64,000 nucleotides of DNA from Blattamonas nauphoetae (taxonomy: Eukaryota; Preaxostyla; Oxymonadida): assembly GCA_033064195.1 (NCBI GenBank), contig JARBJD010000084.1:124001-188000 (forward strand). Reading direction: 5' to 3'. Shown one piece after another: positions 1 to 10,300 of this stretch. Position numbers and translations under genes: made by a program. The notes below the pieces were generated by a model. That model did not search any database, had not been told where the DNA came from, and saw only the letters and a list, made by a program, of their open reading frames with translations. How positions within the stretch are numbered: the stretch's first letter is position 1; each line of letters opens with the position of its first letter.

Positions 1-3000
1 CTGCACATCATCACTTCTGTCAATTCTACGTCTTCTGCCCCAGTCTGGTTCATCGTCGACGCATTCCCAATCAGATCTCCACTCATCTCGCTCACTCCAC
101 AATTCGCTGACACTGCAGATCCAACCACACTCACCGAATCAGCTCCCACACCTTCTGCTGCCTTTTCCATCTCAACTGCATCTTGTTCTTCAATCTCACT
201 TTTCGGTCTGTTCTCTTTCGATCGTCGCCGATACACCAGAACGATGATCACAATGATCACAATCACCACAACACAAACTGACGCAATCACAGGAATCAGC
301 CAGCTCAGCAGTTTCTTCGTCGCTTCCGACATCGCTTTCTTTGGATCAAACGACGATTTTGGGATGTGGAATGTGATTGTCTTGTTCATCCACACAAACG
401 GTGATTCCGTTTCTGGCGTTGGCACGATCGCCTTGATTGTGTACGTCGTGTCGTGCGTAAGCAATCTGTCGGATCCAACCACAATGATCTCCGACGATTC
501 TCCTGTCACAGTTGATCCATCGAAATGAACTGAGACGCTCACATCCTTTCCGCCTTCTGCGACGACGAATGAATACGATCCATTCACAACGCGATCTAAT
601 ATGAGGAGGATGAAAGCGAGTGGCTGGTTGGATGAGACGAGATGGGCTGTCGCTCCAACGAGGGTCGGTGGTTGTTCTGGTGTGGTAAAGGAGACGAACG
701 ACGGTGTTACAGTGAGGTTGAACGCCCACGCTGCCTGTGGGAATGTGAGGGCATTCGAGAGAGATGAGGATGAAGATGAGGACGAGGAAACAATTCCGAC
801 AATCGATGTGATTGTGTACGACGTCGAGAAGTCCAGGTTGAAGGAGGGAGACGGTGATATCAGCGTGCCCTTCCCATCCACAAATTCAACCTCTTCTTTC
901 ATTTCTGTCTTGTTCCCTTCATTTCGAATCGTCACTTCATATTTCTGCGATGCAGTGGGAGTCTTTCCCGTTATCCCCAACTCCATTCGTCCTGATTGCG
1001 GATTGAACGAGAATTTCACTCTCTCAGTCAGGAGTGGCCAAACCGTGTCGAATGCTTCATCAATCACTCGATCGTACGATTCCTCTGGAGTGTTTGGATT
1101 GACTTTCATGTGCATGCCAATGCTCGTTGTGGCATACGTCGTGAAGCAGTCAACAATCGAGAAAGTTGGCTTCGTTTCACATTCATGGTAGTTCAGAGAT
1201 ATATCAACAAAAGTTGCTGTGTCTTCTGGAAGAGACCAATGTGGGAACAGTTCTGTGTGTTGTCCGATTGAGTTGTTGATGAATGCGACTCGTGTGAGAG
1301 AGATCGATGATGGATGATCGCCGAACTGCCTGAAACTGATTGCTCCAGTTGTTCCTGAGTAACAATTCTTAACAATGCAGTCTTCAACAACACAATGTTT
1401 AAATCTCTCAATGTCGAAGGCAGCGCCAATAAAATTGTTTGAACAGTCAACGAATGAACAGTCGTTAACAGTGAATGTCCCCCACAGCAAGCTACTGAAT
1501 CCTCCACCACGGGTTCCCCCCTGTTCCGAACTGCATTGACAGCGTATAAAGTGTGAATCCGTCACGATGAGATCACAGAATGCAATTAAGTTCATTCCAG
1601 CTCCTGAAAAAGCACTCTGACAATCTGTGAAAGTCAGTCGCGTCACGTGTGTGGCGGTTTGTCCGTTGAGAGCCAAATTGAGGCCACCAGCACTCGATCC
1701 CGAGTCTGGGATGGAGCAATCTTCGAAGCGACAGTCGGAGAGAAGTATGGCTCCATTGGTACTCAATGACATCCCACCACATCCGTCGATTGCGTGGCAT
1801 GACTCGAATACGAGGTTTGACACCGTTGAGAAACTGTCTCGACCTTCAACCTCGATGAAGATTCCGCCAACAGACATCAACTCGTCAGCACCCTCCGGTC
1901 CGCACTCTTCACATTTGCAGTCAGTAACCGTCGCTGACTTCCGCAGTATAAGGGACATCCCGGCGACGCTGATTGCTGATTTGAGATTTGTGAAGTTTGA
2001 CAGTTGAACGGTGACTGGCTGTTGAGCGCTCTCGTCCTGTTGGAGCACAGATACCATCCCAGCAAAAAAATTGGGGATGATGTCATCAAGTGTATGGTCT
2101 GTGAACGAGCAGGAGATGATTTTGATGGTGCCGGGATAATTGGTGAATGTGAGAGCACGCTTATTAGATGTAAACTTGGCACCAGTGAAGTGGCAGTGAG
2201 AGAACGAGGCGAGGGATGATTCAACACCACTGGTGTCGGTGAAGATATATGGCGTGTCATCTTTGAACTCATCGGTTGAACCATCGGGAAGGATGACGGA
2301 TGGGGATGGGTTGGAGTCGGGGTTGGGTGAGGAGAGGAGGGAGGAGAACGAAGAATTCGAGCACAAAACGGACCCTCCATTGTTCACGTCCCGAATCGTC
2401 GATCCCGACAAATGCGAACTTGACAACCGCACAACACATCCCAACATCCTTTGAGACAATTCCGACACGTGTGGCTGGCGCGAAGAGCCAATCGAGCTCA
2501 TGTTCACAAACGAGCAACTAATCAGCGACGATGAGATCATTCCCACTTCTGCATTCCTCTTTCGAGCTGTTCGTGTCAGCGAGAGGCCAATCCCGTCTGT
2601 TCCCAGAATTGCCTGCGAGTTGAACGAACATTCAACGAGCGAGATTGATCGTGATCCTCCAGATGTTGGAAATGATGCCGTTTCCACAATTCCACGCAAC
2701 TGGCCAATGTCATTCGAAATCGAGCACTTGGTCATCACAACTGACGAATGCAGGGATGATTCCTCCAATTTTGACGGAGAAATCAGAATCGCACTTGTCA
2801 TTGATGAGACGTCAATTCTGCTTCCAGATATTGTCAGCATGCTTCCTGAAACAACAGCTAATCTGAATGACCTTGCTTGGTGCATTTGCGTCCCTAATTC
2901 TTCAGAATTGCAGATGAGTGAAAAGCGGAGTGAATCCAAAGATAAGGTCGAGTTGGTCAATGAGAAGATGCAACTCTCAAAATCGTGTAAGGTGACTTTT

Positions 3001-3290
3001 TCTTTATTTGGGAAGCTGTACGACTCAAATTGCAGGAGGATGTGGGTTCCAAGAGAGCTTCTTTTGATTGAGGGATCTCCAGACAGTTCAAGAGACATGT
3101 GTTTGATATCAATGTTGTTTCCAACGTATGTTCCTTCTGGGAGAGAAATAAGTTGGATTTCATTCGAGTTGCATTCTGCAGTTTTGGAAAAGGTATCCAG
3201 AAGTGATTCGAGATTTGTTTGAACTGTCGAACGGGAAGTGACAGCTAACATGGCTTGAAAGAGACAGAACAAAAGCGAGAGAGGGATCAT
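1..3290 (-). CDS. Beta-helix surface receptor, 5' part (runs off the window)
   Basis: An uninterrupted frame of about 1,096 codons starts at the ATG at 3290-3288 and leaves the window at base 1. The N-terminus is a good signal peptide (MIPLSLLFCLFQAMLAV). A long ectodomain follows, built of short beta-strand repeats rich in Ser, Thr and Cys (patterns such as CSFxNxS and GGG), as in right-handed parallel beta-helix (pectin-lyase fold) proteins. A single membrane segment lies at about 1020-1045 (WLIPVIASVCVVVIVIIVII, bases about 240-320), followed by basic RRR and an acidic cytoplasmic stretch. The motif LPEGTY near residue 48 matches LPEGTF in the receptor at 34.4 kb, so the two are paralogues. 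The tail beyond the window probably holds a kinase-like domain, as in that paralogue; this is inferred. Role: cell-surface adhesin or sensor, ligand unknown. I saw no introns. Confidence 0.85.
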   Translation of the reverse strand, partial: MIPLSLLFCLFQAMLAVTSRSTVQTNLESLLDTFSKTAECNSNEIQLISLPEGTYVGNNIDIKHMSLELSGDPSIKRSSLGTHILLQFESYSFPNKEKVTLHDFESCIFSLTNSTLSLDSLRFSLICNSEELGTQMHQARSFRLAVVSGSMLTISGSRIDVSSMTSAILISPSKLEESSLHSSVVMTKCSISNDIGQLRGIVETASFPTSGGSRSISLVECSFNSQAILGTDGIGLSLTRTARKRNAEVGMISSSLISCSFVNMSSIGSSRQPHVSELSQRMLGCVVRLSSSHLSGSTIRDVNNGGSVLCSNSSFSSLLSSPNPDSNPSPSVILPDGSTDEFKDDTPYIFTDTSGVESSLASFSHCHFTGAKFTSNKRALTFTNYPGTIKIISCSFTDHTLDDIIPNFFAGMVSVLQQDESAQQPVTVQLSNFTNLKSAISVAGMSLILRKSATVTDCKCEECGPEGADELMSVGGIFIEVEGRDSFSTVSNLVFESCHAIDGCGGMSLSTNGAILLSDCRFEDCSIPDSGSSAGGLNLALNGQTATHVTRLTFTDCQSAFSGAGMNLIAFCDLIVTDSHFIRCQCSSEQGGTRGGGFSSLLWGTFTVNDCSFVDCSNNFIGAAFDIERFKHCVVEDCIVKNCYSGTTGAISFRQFGDHPSSISLTRVAFINNSIGQHTELFPHWSLPEDTATFVDISLNYHECETKPTFSIVDCFTTYATTSIGMHMKVNPNTPEESYDRVIDEAFDTVWPLLTERVKFSFNPQSGRMELGITGKTPTASQKYEVTIRNEGNKTEMKEEVEFVDGKGTLISPSPSFNLDFSTSYTITSIVGIVSSSSSSSSSLSNALTFPQAAWAFNLTVTPSFVSFTTPEQPPTLVGATAHLVSSNQPLAFILLILDRVVNGSYSFVVAEGGKDVSVSVHFDGSTVTGESSEIIVVGSDRLLTHDTTYTIKAIVPTPETESPFVWMNKTITFHIPKSSFDPKKAMSEATKKLLSWLIPVIASVCVVVIVIIVIIVLVYRRRSKENRPKSEIEEQDAVEMEKAAEGVGADSVSVVGSAVSANCGVSEMSGDLIGNASTMNQTGAEDVELTEVMMC

Positions 3291-4314
3291 GATTGGTTGC
3301 AGGGATAGATCGAGACCCAATTGTCCAAGGGAGAGTGATGGAAAGAGATCGATCCCTTTCTTTGGTGACTTCGATCGTCGCACCATTATTTGATTTGACA
3401 TCTCCACACTATCCTCTTGTTCTCGAAACTGTCCTCAATGGCTAGATAACTCGCCAGATTGACGAATCGGGAATCAACTCGTTTGATCACCTTGAAGAAA
3501 AGAAAGCGTCGGAACGATGGTCAGAGAGAGAATGCCGAGAAACGAAGACGAGTTCATGCTCAATCCAGAATCCAGTCCCCATGAAGGACGTCATCCAGAG
3601 TGATGAAACCCAGCTGGAACTTGAGACGTGAGTTTTGTGGAGAAAGATATGAAAAGCTCGGGTGAGTGTGATTTGTATCACTCACATTCAGCATGAGAAC
3701 GAAATAATGACAAAGAGAGATGTATTCCGGATTTTAGAATCACAATCAATCCTGAATGACAAGTGAACAGGAATGAGGATGAAAAAGAAGATGAGACACA
3801 ATTCTTAAAAAAAGAAAGAAGAAAAAGTGTCAGTAAGGAGCGAAAGTTTCGTGTTTCCTCATTTGCTGAAGCATCAAGAAGACTAATCGTAAAACATTCA
3901 TCATTTGATGGAGAGAAAGAACCGATGTTTCTGACATACTGGGGCGGTAGATTGAGGAGAAACGACTGCAGTGGCGATAAAACCATCCAAAATGACCGAG
4001 TATTTCAATAAAGGAACTGGTAAACGGACCTAATTCGTGGCTGTTTTGATCAAGAGCACAAGTGAATTTTCATCTCCCACAAGTCTCTCTACGTCAATTC
4101 TGAGGAATGAATAGAGTTTATTATCAAAGCAAGAAAGACTCTAACAGAACACCAATGTAATGAAAATGATATGAGTCCAAATACCAAATTGTCGAAGGCA
4201 GACAGAAAGAACAGAAGATGAAAATTCATCAAAGATAAAAGTATGGTTGACGATTCAAAATTACAAATACAAATTGAGAATGTAGTCACCTCGACAGAAA
4301 ACAAAGAAACAGGC
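3291..4314. other. Intergenic, no supported gene
   Basis: About 1 kb separates the start of the beta-helix receptor from the stop of the prominin-like gene; both are on the minus strand. Only short frames (up to about 100 codons) with lysine- or serine-biased composition occur. It should contain the receptor's promoter and the 3' end of the prominin-like transcript, but I see no motif I can name. Confidence 0.6.
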
Positions 4315-7300
4315 TCAGTACGTGTAATCTGCGTACTCATCTTGCATTTCCCTGATCTTCTGAGCAGGTCCGACTGATGAACCTTTCGAACGACCGCCTC
4401 CCTTCGCATTGCTCTCCTCACTCTCACTGTCGTCGCTCTCATCACTGTCATCCGTTGAGTCATCCGATGATGTGTCGCTATCGTCGTCGTCATCATCATA
4501 TTCGTCCTTGAATTTGACCCAATACGTTCGACCGATTGAGATGAAGGCTGTGTGGAATGGAAGGATGATGAGGAGGAGGAAGAGCGCCAGGTACATCTGC
4601 ATCAGAATGCGAGGGAGCGTCACTGTGACAGGATCAAGAATGGCAAACAGATCTTTCGTGAGCTTCGATGAGAGGATGCCGTTTCCGCTCAGAAGTTGAG
4701 CGAGCAGTGCTTCCACATCGCCCAGCGAAGCGTTCAGAGTCTGCTCCACATCTGCTTCGAAGGTTGGGCCAAGTGTGATCTCTTCAGGGAGGAAAGAAGA
4801 GATGAGAGAGAAGAGGTCGAGGTCAGCGACGAGTGATGACACAACTCCCATCAGAGGGTTCGTCACTGTCTCCGAATCCGAATCCGAATTCACAAAAGAA
4901 TTGTGGAACTTAAGAGCACTCTCCACTCCCACAAACACCGAACGGAACACATCTCCATTTGTTGTCGCGTCTCCCTTCGCAGATTTGTATGTGGAAGGGA
5001 AGAAGTAGTATTGGAGAGTGTCGTTGATGTTCTGGGCGGTGAGTGACAGTGGGATGTCATCGGGCATCGGATTCAGGTCATTCACAAACGACGCCAACTG
5101 CGACAGAATCGACTCGTCCTGGGCCAACGCTGCAACGAGACCGAAGTCTTTGTCATTCGAGTAGACGAGATTCATGACTTCAGTGAAGACACAGGCGACG
5201 ATAGCGAGGAGAAGGAGAACAAGGCCAAGAATGATGAAAGTGAACTGCTCGCCAAGGATGCAGCAACCCAAACAGCAACTGCGGGGACAGCAGAAACTGA
5301 GAAGGACGTTTTACAGAAACCGCTGCTCCTCTCATGATGAGACGTGACTTGATCAATAATAAGTTAATTAAGGGGTTAGGCCTGAAAAGAAAGAACATGC
5401 AAATGAAATCTTTCTCGGTCGTGAACCGAGAAACAAATCAAGAGTAAAGAGAGAAGTGTAGGAACTTGTACGAGTTCTCTCTTTGAGTTCTTGAGGCTAC
5501 CTCCTAATATTCCCAAGTGCCACTTCCCAGTGAGTACTTGGTTCTAGCTAATAAGCCGGGAGCAGGAGCAAAGGAAAAAGAAACTCCAATTCCCATTGGA
5601 GAAGAAAACCTGTGGGTGTGGCAGAGAGGTTGATGAGAGGAGCAGCGGTTTCTGTAAAAGGACCGCCCTTCCAGTAGGTCCATTACGAAACCGGCTGCTC
5701 CTCTCATGATGAGACTTGAAAGGGACAAAAGGGGGAGTGAACAAAGAAGAAATACAAGCCTGAGGTATGAACTTGATGCAAGAACGAAGGCAGGCCGTGA
5801 CCAGCTAAAAGGCTGCTGCCACCAAACAGGTTTAATTCAGAGAGCAAGACTGAAGTAAGAGCTGTTCGAGGACCAGTCGAAGTGCTCTCTTGCTCTAGTC
5901 TTCTTCTCTCTCACTCATGCCCTCTTTAGCGCGGGGGAAACAGAGCCTCGATCCAAGAAATCGCGAGTCGTCATTTGGAGGAGGCCTGTCCACTCTCAGC
6001 TACAGGAAAGGGGAACAGCTGAAGTTTCATCTGTGAGGGACTTCCGATCCCGTCAGATTTGTGAGAGTGGCGCTGAACATCGTTCTCAACAGCTCGACAC
6101 GGTGAGGGACGTGGAGTGCAATCAGAGATCTCGATGTTGTTTCTCTCCCTGTTCTATGTCAATCAAGGCAGTTGAGTCAGACGAGAGCTTGTCTGACTCC
6201 AAACGCTCCTCCCAATCATCAAGGTCTGGACTATTCTTCCCCTCCATCGACAGGACCGAGAAGCCCGTTCGTTCCGTTCTGAATCCAGCACGAGCCCAGT
6301 TCTCTGTTGAAGTCCCGTTTTGCAGTACTGTGACACCCTCTTGTGAACCCGCTCGCATCCTCCTCCTTGCTGCATAACCTCACGAGATGTTTCCTTGTCA
6401 TTCAACTGAAGACACCTGTGTCCTTTGTGGAATCGATATCTTCCCTATTCTCCGAGTTGCCTCATCCGATGTCATTACAGCCTCCTCGTCTGCCTCAAAC
6501 CCCAGATGGTTGGATGGTGGCCTCTCTTTCCGAAGCGATGTTGCAAAAATTGAGCCACAATTTTGAGATGTGAAACGTTCCCTCTCCCTGGCTTAGGTCA
6601 TTGTGCTCAGACGTTTGACGGAGTTCGGTAGATAGTTGTCCGCACGTTTTGGAGTTTCAGACAGGATTGTTGGGAGAAACAAGACAGTATTGGAGGGTTG
6701 TCCTGAACGATGAAATTGTCGACTGATTCTGAACACGATTCAGCGATACTCTATCCTCTGCGAGGTTGAAAATGTTTAGCATGTCGCTGTTCTTCCTAAT
6801 TGAAGTGCGATAACGAATGTGTTTAATGATGCCTGTCGAGAGGTGCAGTTGAGCGAGGTGCGGCAACAAAGGATCTAGTGATGGTCGATAGAGGTCATAG
6901 ATAAATGTGGCTGGTCTCACATTCTCCACCTCATACCTCACCTCCTCCAAGATGCGCGTCTCACAAAGACGAACGAATGTCGAAGATTGTGCTATGTTTT
7001 GGAACGAGCGGCTTGTTCAGATGGAGCAAGAGAAAAGTAGAGGGTAGTTGCGTCAAGAAGAGTTCAACAGTGTTGAAGGACGGATAACAAAATTCATTTC
7101 CAGTTCGAGCTCAGAACTGATCTCCATCTTGGTCTCTCTGAATCGCGGAGATATGGTCCTTCAATGTAGTCTTGACTCGCAATATCGCTTTGTTTGGATC
7201 GATGTGCCACTTATGGTGGACTCATGTATCGATACCACTCTGACTGTACGTTGGTTTTATGGATTCAAAAATGAGTGAGTTCACTATTGCTTGATATTGC

Positions 7301-10300
7301 CTTTTGTAGTCAGGTTCTGACTATCCCAGTTCGGCGGGACTGAATTCGATTCGATGTAATCCCAGGATTGTTCTGTGAATCAATTACTCGCGTCCTTTAC
7401 TTCACAATAACCGACCGTCCACTTCGTTGAGTGGATTGTATTGATTGATTTGTGAGGTTGAGCTCCTTTCGGTTGAATATCTCTTAAATCGGCCGATATT
7501 GGCGAGAAGAGCGTCCAGTCTTGTTTAAGTTGTCATAATCAACTGTGATTTGAATATATCTACACGGGGTGCAGTCGAGACGATGGAAGATACCCAGTCT
7601 GTGTTTCGGAGACATTTCCATGTCGTGGTAATGAAACAACACCCTGCGGAAGCAAAGAATTCCCATCTGTGAAGGAGAAGACTGAATCTTCTGGGTTAGT
7701 GCAATTGGAACCGCACATTTCGGATTGAGAGGATCCCCTATTCCCACCACGAGTGAATAATTGTGTGCTGTCGCTCTCCCACTTGTTATCATCAATGAAT
7801 CAATGTCCAGCAATGCCGGTTACCTCATTGAGATTCGATTCACGAGTTGTGCATTCGCTCCCGCTGATATGCCCCTCTTCGGATTCTGTGAAGACAGATG
7901 ATGTGTTTGGACTCGATTGATTTAGTCGACTGTGATTGACGGGACCTTGTGTCCATCGTGTAGAGGGAATCGACCGAATCGCGAATGAGGCCTACAGTCG
8001 ACGGGGAGAAACTGGGTTGTTGGGAAGTCATGGATGAGCTGTCCTCTACTGACTGGAGAGATTCATGAAAAGACATCATCACCGTGATGGTGTTGTTGGA
8101 ATACTCAGAGTGGTTAGTCTAGCAAGGGAGTTCATGCTTTGTGTGATCTCTCTCCTCTTCCCAAAGTTAGTAGATGCGTTTTGTCCACAAACAAAGACTA
8201 TTCAGGCTTTTGAGGTCGATTTCTGTCATCGCCATTTTGGTGAGGCTTCAATTCCTTGATTCATCGAATTGGGCGGGGGATATACGTGTCATAATTTTCC
8301 GACTTTCAGAAGAAGTTGTCCGATCGCGGCTCTTGCCAAGGATGAGGAAAACTGAATCTTTGCTTGTGCAGATGAGGAGGACTAAGTTTGAGTCGTACTC
8401 TGGCGAATCTGGAGACGAAAGCCGCCTTTGTGATAAGCTTCACAAAGCTTGACACGGTGATAAAGGAGATTGGACTTCATTGCGGAGGTGGTTTCCGTTC
8501 TGTAATCTAACTGAGAGGAGGGTTGTGAATGGGTGTCGGTAATAAGAGAGGTTTATTTCCATGTAGCTCTCTCTCGTGCTGGAATTTCCGAGTGAATCAT
8601 CAGGATTCGCCTCCTTTCTTTCTCCCTTCCCCAATCCTCAATTTAGGATTGTGTTTGTCGATTCAATTGATCGTACAGGATCGGTATCGAACATTCCCTC
8701 CTGTGGGCAAGAGACGCATCCCTATTGGTCGATGCGAGATTCTAAGGACCAACTCATGCGTCCTGGCAGTGAGGAAGAATGTACACAAAGTGTGTTGGAG
8801 CGAGAACAAGCCTTGTTGTGTGATTTTGTGTGGACAGACGAGATTAATGTGGAAATGTGTGGATATTACAACATTCGCACGCAGGATGGATGTGTTGTTA
8901 TCCCTCTCCTACTCCTTCGTCTTGAACTTGAGTTCTACCCTTTCCAAAATCTTCTCCTTCAGCAACAACGTCTGCAGTCACTTCCTTCCGCAGCAATTCT
9001 ACTGGGCCATCCTTTCGGAGGCATTCGAATCTGCGAATAGGACGAGAGACAGATGTGTCATGATAGTTGAAGATTGGTGTTGGGAGTTGACAATCATCGC
9101 CTCGTTTCGACCGAAGCTGCGCAAAATGACGAAGGAAGTGGCTAGGTTCGACCGACTTGAATGATTGCATGCCAGGTAGATGTATTCTGCAAAAGAGTCC
9201 AAATGAGTATTCTTTGGCAGAATATATTCGATTTTCGATGGATATCAACTCGTGGTGCGATCGTGGTGTGAGATAATATGGTGAAGGCGGTCGGGTTTCG
9301 ATTTCGTTCGTAATTCACGAACAGTCCCTCTGAATCCAATAGGGACACGATTTGATCAATGTTGAATTGTAAACTTGGACCATTTGTTCTGGAAGACATT
9401 CGATATCGTTTGTCTTTCTTCCCGATTTGAAGTGGTTGATTCGAGCCGTATCAGGTTGATTTTGTTCCTCTTCATGAAAGGTTGTAAGAGTTTAGTCTTG
9501 CAAGCAGATTTTCGACGTTAAGACGCTCTGTGTCACCTTCACCTTCAGTTTGGCCTGACTTTCCAAGTTGATTGACAAGGTCGGCATCTACGTGGGGGTG
9601 TGAATCCTGGAACCATGGGAGAACGTTCTGTCTACGTTTTACCCCCTACATCCTATTCTGCTTCGCGAAGTGTCTGATACACTTACTCCGAAAGGAATTC
9701 GTCATCTTTATCTGGAGAGAGGGATGCCAGTTTTTGAGCATCTTGAATAAGATACGACCTAAGACGCAGAAAGTCACTTGATTGTTGTGAAGAGGTAATG
9801 TGGCTCGAATCTTTAACTTAAATTTGCATAATGAATTGACCAGGCCTAACCCCTTAATTAACTTATTATTGATCAAGTCACGTCTCATCATGAGAGGAGC
9901 AGCCGGTTTCGTAATGGACCTACTGGAAGGGCGGTCCTTGAGCACTTCCAACACAGCGATGAGCACGAACACTCCCCCACACGCATAACACACAGCTTTG
10001 ATTGTGGTCGAGATTGGCCCTTCGACGATGTACGAATTGGAGTATGACTTGACAGTGTCGATGAGCGAGGCGATTTGCGTTTCGGCGGTGTCGAGGAACG
10101 GATTGATCTGGTCGCCCACTTCGCCCACTGTCGATGAGATTGTCGTCTTGATATCAGAGATTGTGTCGTCGACTCCGTTGAGAATTTCAGTGAAGTTGAC
10201 TGGGAGGATGGATGGGGTGATTTGGGTCTGAATTGCTTCAATCTGATCGAGAACAACGCCCAGGATAGGTTCGTCGTTGGACACAGGGATAGTTTGGGTT

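Noticed and set aside
601-1191. 196-codon plus-strand frame with an acidic run
   Set aside because: It is the antisense shadow of the beta-helix receptor; the acidic run is the complement of the receptor's Ser-rich codons.
4409-4699. Serine-rich plus-strand frame
   Set aside because: Shadow of the Asp/Ser tail of the prominin-like protein (GAC/GAT repeats read in reverse).
5309-9937. Two adjacent independent DNA transposons (351 bp and 4,278 bp)
   Set aside because: The same abutting arrangement occurs in the second, diverged element at 56973-61595, so a single composite (DIRS) structure is simpler.
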